Positions 58,166 through 64,000 of a stretch of DNA of 64,000 nucleotides are shown here, piece by piece. Source of the DNA: Neonectria sp. B-13 (lineage: Eukaryota > Ascomycota > Sordariomycetes > Hypocreales > Nectriaceae); assembly GCA_002682825.1 (NCBI GenBank), contig NOKP01000006.1, positions 496,001 through 560,000 of the forward strand, given 5' to 3'. A program made the translations under genes and the position numbers. The notes beneath the pieces were generated by a model. That model did not search any database. It was not told where the DNA came from and was given only the letters and a program-made list of their open reading frames with translations. The first letter of the stretch is position 1, and each line of letters starts with the position of its first letter.

Positions 58166-59786
58166 AACAAGCGACGGAGGGCAACCTGGAATGGGTTTTA
58201 TTATGCATGCACGGAGTAATGTATCAATGGTTTATTTTTATTTTTTAGCGCATGATAGAGGGCATTATTGTACATGACCTGAATACACTGCTCCATAGAG
58301 AGCTCATCATCATGACATCAGCACCACGATCGCGTAATGTAGCAAAGGTCAAAGTAATCCGGCATCTTTGCATCTTTGCTGTCGTGGGCATATGATTTAA
58401 GCTGTGTTGTTGGACCTGTATGGGCTACTCATCATTGATCGGTCACATCGTTATTTCTTTTTCGCAAGGCACTGTTGTGAATGTGTGTCCTATGTATATC
58501 GCCGAGAGATCACCATTGTCGACCCGCGGAGCGCTTGGTAACTACTGCCAACTACTGCTAACTATCTATTCATCCTGGTACTATCGATACAAAGGTTGCG
58601 AGAGAGGAAGAGAAAGGATAGTTCTAGTAAGATAATAAGGGCCGAGTTACATGACTTTCGAGCGAGCCTTGGGTCGGTTGCGGGTGTGCGGCGGTGGTGG
58701 TGAGTGTCCTTGTCTTGTGTTGGCTCTTGGAGTTGTTCAGTCAGACCAGAGCAGTGCATTCCGGCAACCTCATCGACATGTGTGGTGTGGAGGTTACGTT
58801 AATTGCAAGGTGTAGCAAGAGAATTAGCGATCTGGAGAGGCATTCGAGTCTAAGTATCATGCAGGAGCCATGACGGAGACTCCCGTGAAATGTGCAATTT
58901 ACTTACCAACGCAACAGGGCCAGGTCTGACGGGTTGGGAGCGACTGCATTTAGAATCCGCTTTCTCCGCGCGTCAAAGGATTGATATACACACTCGTCCA
59001 TGAACTGGTGCCCGGGGGTTCAAGATTTGGGATTCCGATTCCAAGAAGACTTGGGGCGCCGCCTCTCGTCTGAAGTTACCATGATCCTCCCAAGATAGAA
59101 GATGGGCAGGGCGACATAAATGAGTTCGGGATGTAGGCACAAAGGGCCCAGAAACGGGGTCAGAAGCTGGCTGAGCCGAAGTTGAGTCGAGGGTGATGAA
59201 GGCCATAAAGCGGCCCCCAAGAGAGCTAAGATCTCACTTGAGCTTCGTCTCACAATATCAATAGCACCAGACGCAATGCTACCAGTTTTTGAAAACCTGC
59301 CGGCAATTCAAAATTGCCTGCATGAGCCGAGAGTATCAGTTCGCAATCAAGTTAAGGGGCTTGTATTCGCTGGACTGAAGCGAGAAGTAAATAGAATAAA
59401 CCACGTGGTGTTGGCTGGAGAATCAATCGCCATCTCTTTAATTAGACGTCAAACGGTTTCGTGCATGATCCTTGCATAGTGGCGTGAGACAAAGGAATAC
59501 GGTATGCGAATCCGATGTACGAAGAGGGGTCGAGATCCCTGAGACACTCAACACATGATTTGCGAGATCATGCTGGGTTTACAAGAGCACAGCTGACATA
59601 AACTACGCGCGGGTTCGCGTTCGCGTTCATATGGTCGTACTGGGAGTGTGCCGGGATCTGGCATGACCTTCACAGCAAATATTAAATATAATCCCACCAC
59701 CTTCTCCTCCTTATCCCTTTTGACATTCTCTCGATATTCCTTCCCTGTTTCGTACTTTAATTTTGGTCTTTTTCTTTTGCACGACC
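58166..59786. other. 1.6-kb intergenic region
   Basis: Contains a sugar-porter scrap (listed separately) and the promoter of the MFS exporter, including a pyrimidine-rich stretch before 59787. No intact gene is supported. Confidence 0.45.
58468..58566 (+). pseudogene. Hexose-transporter (MFS sugar porter) scrap
   Basis: Thirty-three codons read GTVVNVCPMYIAERSPLSTR and then GALGNYCQLLLTI. This matches the sugar-porter region around TM4 and TM5 (NVCPIYIAE-type and RGALG). Nothing before or after continues the family, so it is a relic fragment. Confidence 0.5.
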
Positions 59787-61594
59787 ATGCATGTTGCGAG
59801 CCAGGACAAAGGCCCAGTTGACTCTGGTGATCCTTTGAGCAGCTGTAAGTATTGGGAGTAATGCCCTGAAAAAGGAGGTAGTTGCAGACAAACTAACAGA
59901 ATGCAAGCATCTCCTGGTATCGAAAATTTACCCACAGACACGGAAAAGGACCTGTCTTGGTCAAGCCGTAACTCGAACGATACCCATCACCGAAAACATG
60001 AAGACCTAGAGATGGCCAATACCCGAAGCTCAATATCAGGCCAAGCACGAAACGAGTCGCTCGAAATATCAGATCCTCTTCACCAAGCCCGGAGCCCGAT
60101 CACCCTTCCCAGCGAGGACGACACCATCGCTGGCTCAGTTGACGAGAATGACATTGTCTGGTGGGATGGCGACAAGGATCCCGAGAACCCGTACTACTGG
60201 CCTAGTTGGCGGAAGTACAGCAACTGCATCTTGATCAGTCTTCTCACCTTCATCGAACCCTTGGCATCGTCGATATTCGCACCCGGAATCCCAAAGCTTA
60301 TGGAAGACTTTGGGAGCACCAACACCGAACTCGCTGCCTTTGTCGTCTCCGTCTACATTCTGGGTTTTGCATTTGGACCCATGATCCTGGCGCCTCTATC
60401 AGAAATGGTAGGACGCCTGCCGGTCTATCACGCATGCAACTTTTTCTTTCTCGCCTTTACGATAGCGTGTGCGGTCGCGCCCTCCCTCGACTCTCTTATT
60501 GTCTTGCGATTCCTGGCGGGAACCTTTGGAGCAGCGCCGATGACGAACGGAGGCGGGAGCATCGCGGACATGTTTCCAGCCGAAGAGCGAGCGGGTGTCA
60601 TGGCAGCCTTCAGCATTGGTCCGTTGATTGGACCCATCATTGGCCCGGTAATTGGAGGTTTCTTGACGGATGCGAAGGGGTGGCGATGGGACTTCTGGGT
60701 GATTGCCATCGTCAGTGGCACTATCTCAGTTGCTATGCTTTTCGTGATGCAGGAAAGCTATGCCCCTGTCATCCTCGCTCGCAAGACAAAGCGGTTACGC
60801 AAAGAGACTGGGAACGATCGTCTGCGTTCAAAACTGGATTCTGGAATTTCCAACAAGGAGCTTTTTAGACGGTGCATCGTCCGACCTACAAGGCTGCTAA
60901 TCTTCTCGCCAATTTCCACCATTTTCGCCGTTTACTTGGCAGTGGTGTACGGATACCTATATCTTCTGTTTACTTCTGTTCCTTATGTCTTCCAAGACTC
61001 TTACGGCTTCACCACAACCACCATCGGCCTTGTCTATCTTGGCCTCGGCATCGGATCATTTATCGGCATGGCCTGGTTTGCATGGGACAGCGGAAGGGAA
61101 GTCAAAAAGCATATAAACGACATGAAGCCCGAGGTTCGGCTCAAGCTGCTTCCAATTGCTGCAATTATCTTTCCGTTGGGCTTCTTTATCTACGGATGGA
61201 CAGCGCACTATGAGACACATTGGATTGCTCCAATACTCGGGTTGGCTGTCATTGGTATCAGTAAGCGCATTTCAGCTCAAACACAATTTCATCCTGTGGA
61301 ACAAGACTAATACTAGATTTCATAGGCAACTTGCTCTGCTTCATGTCCATCTGTGTGTACCTCGTCGATGCGTACGAACGATATGCAGCCTCAGCACTTG
61401 CGGCAAACACCATTATAAGGTCAATCGCAGGCGCCTTTCTCCCTCTTTGTGGCTTGAAAATGTACGATGTTCTCGGTCTGGGCTGGGGAAACTCTATGCT
61501 TGGTTTCATTGCTGTACTGCTTATTCCTGTTCCATTTGTCGTTATCCGATACGGCGAGAGGCTGAGAAAGAATTACGAGATACCTGATCTCTGA
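59787..61594 (+). CDS. MFS drug:H+ antiporter, DHA1 type
   Basis: My preferred model has exons 59787-59844, 59908-61260 and 61326-61594 for 559 residues. The second intron (65 bp) is clear: GTAAGC donor and TTTCATAG acceptor. The first intron has two candidate acceptors. AG at 59907 keeps the ATG at 59787 in frame; AG at 59899 would start translation at 59901. The N-terminal 110 residues are hydrophilic and contain WWDGDKDPENPYYWP, typical of fungal DHA1 proteins before TM1. Twelve helices follow, with motif A-like LAPLSEMVGRLPVY and the motif C-like GPLIGPIIGPVIGGF in TM5. The role is probably proton-driven export of toxicants or metabolites. The Zn2Cys6 gene faces it from the other side. 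Confidence 0.88.
59845..59907 (+). promoter_or_regulatory. 5' intron with competing 3' splice sites in the MFS gene
   Basis: Donor GTAAGT at 59845. The branch-like CTAAC (59893-59897) is followed at once by an AG (59898-59899) and 8 nt later by another AG (59906-59907). The nearer one turns the upstream frame into a 19-codon uORF whose TAA overlaps the main ATG; the farther one fuses it to the transporter. Confidence 0.5.
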
Positions 61595-61926
61595 TCTTAT
61601 TTGGATTGTAAATATCCTTTCTTTTGTTGTTGTATTGATAGATGGGTTTGGTAGTCTGTAGAGTAGAATCTGTAGAGCATTAGAAATTGTGGTCAGGGTG
61701 GTGGCAGCTGTTGTAGATGGTTTCCGATAGTTCCCTTTAGCCGTCTCCTGCACCTCAGGATAGACTAATTAATATGAAAAGTTCCTCTAAATCTTATACG
61801 AATGATCTCAACTAAAATATGAAGCAAATTAAATGTTTATACCGAAGCGTTTCAAAGCTGGGGGTTCAGGGCTCCCAGAGTCTCAGTGATTGAGGCTATC
61901 GCAACCCTTTGAGAGGAACCTCAGCG

Positions 61927-63345
61927 TCAAGAAGCATCCATTTCGTCGACGTCGATACCATCCCACACTGACTTCCTCGGCCAGGAAATCCAGTCTTGCC
62001 ATTGTTCATCTAGAGAACGTTCCACCGAGCTCACGACATTCATGCTCCACCCCCCATTGATCCATTCCGAATGTTCATACGGCCTGGCCAACGCTGCGTA
62101 ATGTGCAAGGATGATAAGTGCGACGGGATGGTTGGTGCTTATGAGTTCAATAAATAACTGCGTCAAACTGATGGGCCAAATCCAGATGCGATTGGCATGT
62201 TGTGGCAATTTGTCGGCCACGCAGGCCGAATAGGTGGTTCGAAGCGACTCAACAGCAAGCAGACAGGACGACTGGGTGTTGATGGTCTCGAGTGAAGGAC
62301 TGAGATCTCGTGCGAGAGTATAAAGCTGATCCATCCGCGCCTGAAAAGCTCCTGTTTGCTTCATTGTCACAGGTTTCCACGGCTGTAGTAGGGGTGCCAG
62401 CGGCCCATCCTCGCCCCACTTCTCTATTGGTCTGATAGTACAAATGCTTTTGATTCCCTGCAGAAGCTTGAATGACTGTGCGATATCAATAGGGGAAAGG
62501 GGTTCCTCCAGATCTTGAGGGTCTGAGATAGAGCATATCGTAAGCAAGAAGATGAAGGTGGCAAGGAAGAAAAACGGCTCAAAGTTGCGGTCGGTGATAT
62601 CTCCTAGACGTGAGGTGAAGTGTTGTAGAGCCAGGTTCTGGTAGTGAGTTGATATGATGATATATTCTCCCCGCTGGCCAGGGTGGCTTCGAGCATAATG
62701 CAATGCCGAAACAGCGAGTAGTCCATGCATGAGGAACTCCTGCACAACTGTCAATTTCTTGTCTCAAAACATTGCACATTGACTTACATGGGAGAAAGCC
62801 GCTTCAGGCACAGTTGTCCTCCACACCTCAGCAGTGGATGGCTCATAGGAAAGCGTCAAGCAAACGACGGTACTGTAATGGTGAAGTAGTCGTAGGCTTT
62901 GCATCCAACTGATAGGGAAGTGATCCTGTGATTGCGTATGCGCCCATCTCTCTAGTGTCGGCGGAGGCAAGTCTCTAACCACGGCCAAGGCCTCATCGGG
63001 ATTCGGGGTCGCGGAGTTTGACCCCCCCTGAACTAATCCTGTTTCTTGTACTTGCGGGAATGAGGGAGAAGCTGAACCTTCTCCTGTCCGCTGGGGGTGT
63101 GGTTTCTCGGTTCTTCTTATTACCGAATTTGGATCTGACGGAGCTAGAGTCAAGCTGCAAACGATATCAAATCTGACACAATTACCACATGGGCGCTGCT
63201 CGTCACACTGATTTCCAAATCTTAGCTAGACCTATCAAAGTGAATTAAGAAGTACGTATATTCTCACCTTGACATGTCGTGCCTTGCAACGCTGACACCC
63301 GCCTTTGGACTTTTTGTGACCGAGTCGCTTAGATGACGGCCGCAT
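61927..63345 (-). CDS. Zn(II)2Cys6 transcription factor, Upc2-like
   Basis: Exons 63345-63268, 63207-62788 and 62739-61927 give 436 residues. The introns are 60 and 48 bp. The zinc cluster is complete: C17-x2-C20-x6-C27-x5-C33-x2-C36-x6-C43, within HKKSKGGCQRCKARHVK, with the first intron between the third Cys and its preceding Lys. The context HKKSKGGCQRCKARHVKC is close to the Upc2/sterol-uptake-control type of fungal regulators. The C-terminal part (from about residue 140) is an all-helical activation or ligand-binding-like region (EFLMHGLLAVSALHYARSH). The gene is convergent with the DHA1 exporter and may regulate it; that is only inferred from neighbourhood. Confidence 0.85.
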
Positions 63346-63575
63346 ATTCCATCAAGCGAAATGAGCGGGTGCTTTGTAGGGTTGAAGGTCGGGTAGGATT
63401 GATTGCTTGATCGGATTCGGATTCGTAAAGAATTGAGATACGAGCGGACTCTCTTGGGCGGTGAGAGTCGCTTAAGTACCCGTTTATTGCACATATGGGT
63501 AACTGTGTCCCCATTGGTGCTTCGATTTTCGTCAATCGTACGAGTTGGGGAAAGCAACGGTGCCATTCAGCGACT

Positions 63576-63926
63576 TACATATCACGTGATAGATCATTCA
63601 TCGTCACCGTTGGATGGTCACTCCGAAACTCGTCGATGCCGTGGATGAAGAAGCAGAACTTGCAGGCGACCCGGGTCTACAGAGATAGCGCATGCAAAGT
63701 CGACCAAATTTCTGAGATAGTTCAGGAGCCTTTGCCGTTTTGGATGCATCACGGAGGTTGAGGCTTAGATTAAGCAGTTTTGAGTAAATATTTTCAAGAT
63801 TCAGAATCTCAGAAGAGTCGCCTGTCGTAGATTTGTATACTGCGAAGTGTTCGTCAGTATTTTGGAGGTGACCGTGACGAACTGGACGACAGCGGCGGCG
63901 AACCCAAGCGCGGATACCGGGTCCAT
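63576..63926 (-). pseudogene. NACHT/STAND (NLR-like) gene relic
   Basis: From the ATG at 63926 the minus strand reads MDPVSALGFAAAVVQFVTVT, the classic start of fungal N-terminal domains on NACHT, ankyrin or HET proteins. It shifts frame near 63848 and continues YKSTTGDSSEILNLENIYSK. After LSQKFGRLC (about 63692) the next recognisable piece is KFCFFIHGIDEFRSD (about 63610-63655), a NACHT Walker-B region. The P-loop and about 150 residues normally between are missing. It ends at TAA 63576. An internal deletion and a frameshift make this non-functional. Fungal NLR-like genes act in self/non-self recognition. Confidence 0.7.
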
Positions 63927-64000
63927 GGCACCGGGTACTTGGATAATTGCGGTCCACTATGGGCAGCCTCGTCGATGATTAGAATAAAGAGATAAGTTGG

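Overview
The window reads as nuclear DNA of a filamentous ascomycete (Pezizomycotina, most likely a Sordariomycete). Spliceosomal introns are short, mostly 46 to 68 bp with GTAAGT- or GTATGT-like donors, gene spacing is moderate, and the families are typical of such fungi: Zn(II)2Cys6 regulators, a CFEM protein, a PhiA-type wall protein, a CBM1 module, an MCT-like transporter, a DHA1-type MFS exporter and pectin methylesterase domains. I cannot name the species. No rRNA, tRNA, CRISPR or intact transposon was recognised.

Layout. 1-6235 holds the C-terminal two thirds of VPS13, a bulk lipid-transfer protein. 6236-10063 is a long gene-free stretch with several tandem repeats. Then come a concentrative nucleoside transporter (10064-12108), a minus-strand EH/EF-hand + double ZZ finger + Vps4-like AAA ATPase (12933-15702), a four-helix membrane protein of the DUF2985 type (16620-18754), a CFEM single-pass protein (19237-20189, minus) and a secreted metzincin with a cellulose-binding CBM1 tail (20814-22266, minus). 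23320-25314 is a Zn2Cys6-type regulator, followed by the relic of a ferric reductase. 26837-36139 carries a kinase-like protein, an NTF2-like/FMO-type monooxygenase, an MCT-like transporter, phiA and a DUF218 protein.

36293-44161 (minus) is the most striking locus: one about 2,606-residue secreted polypeptide with five consecutive pectinesterase-like beta-helix domains, Ser/Thr-rich linkers and a long Ser/Thr/Val-rich tail. The N-terminal two domains have lost catalytic motifs while the last three keep them.

44-55 kb and the right edge are accessory-like. They contain an F-box-like gene, a coiled-coil gene broken by an 11-bp tandem duplication, a polytopic membrane protein, a decayed Mg2+-type P-type ATPase, a hexose-transporter scrap and the decayed start of a NACHT/STAND (NLR-like) gene. 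Between them sit a sulfatase/LtaS-like membrane enzyme (55574-58165) and a convergent pair of a DHA1 MFS exporter (59787-61594) and a Upc2-like Zn2Cys6 regulator (61927-63345, minus).

Functionally the window mixes housekeeping genes with secreted plant-wall-facing proteins (multi-PME, CBM1 metzincin, CFEM, PhiA) and small-molecule transport and regulation. Nothing shows that these form one pathway. Exon boundaries below were derived by eye from splice signals and reading-frame continuity, without transcript data.
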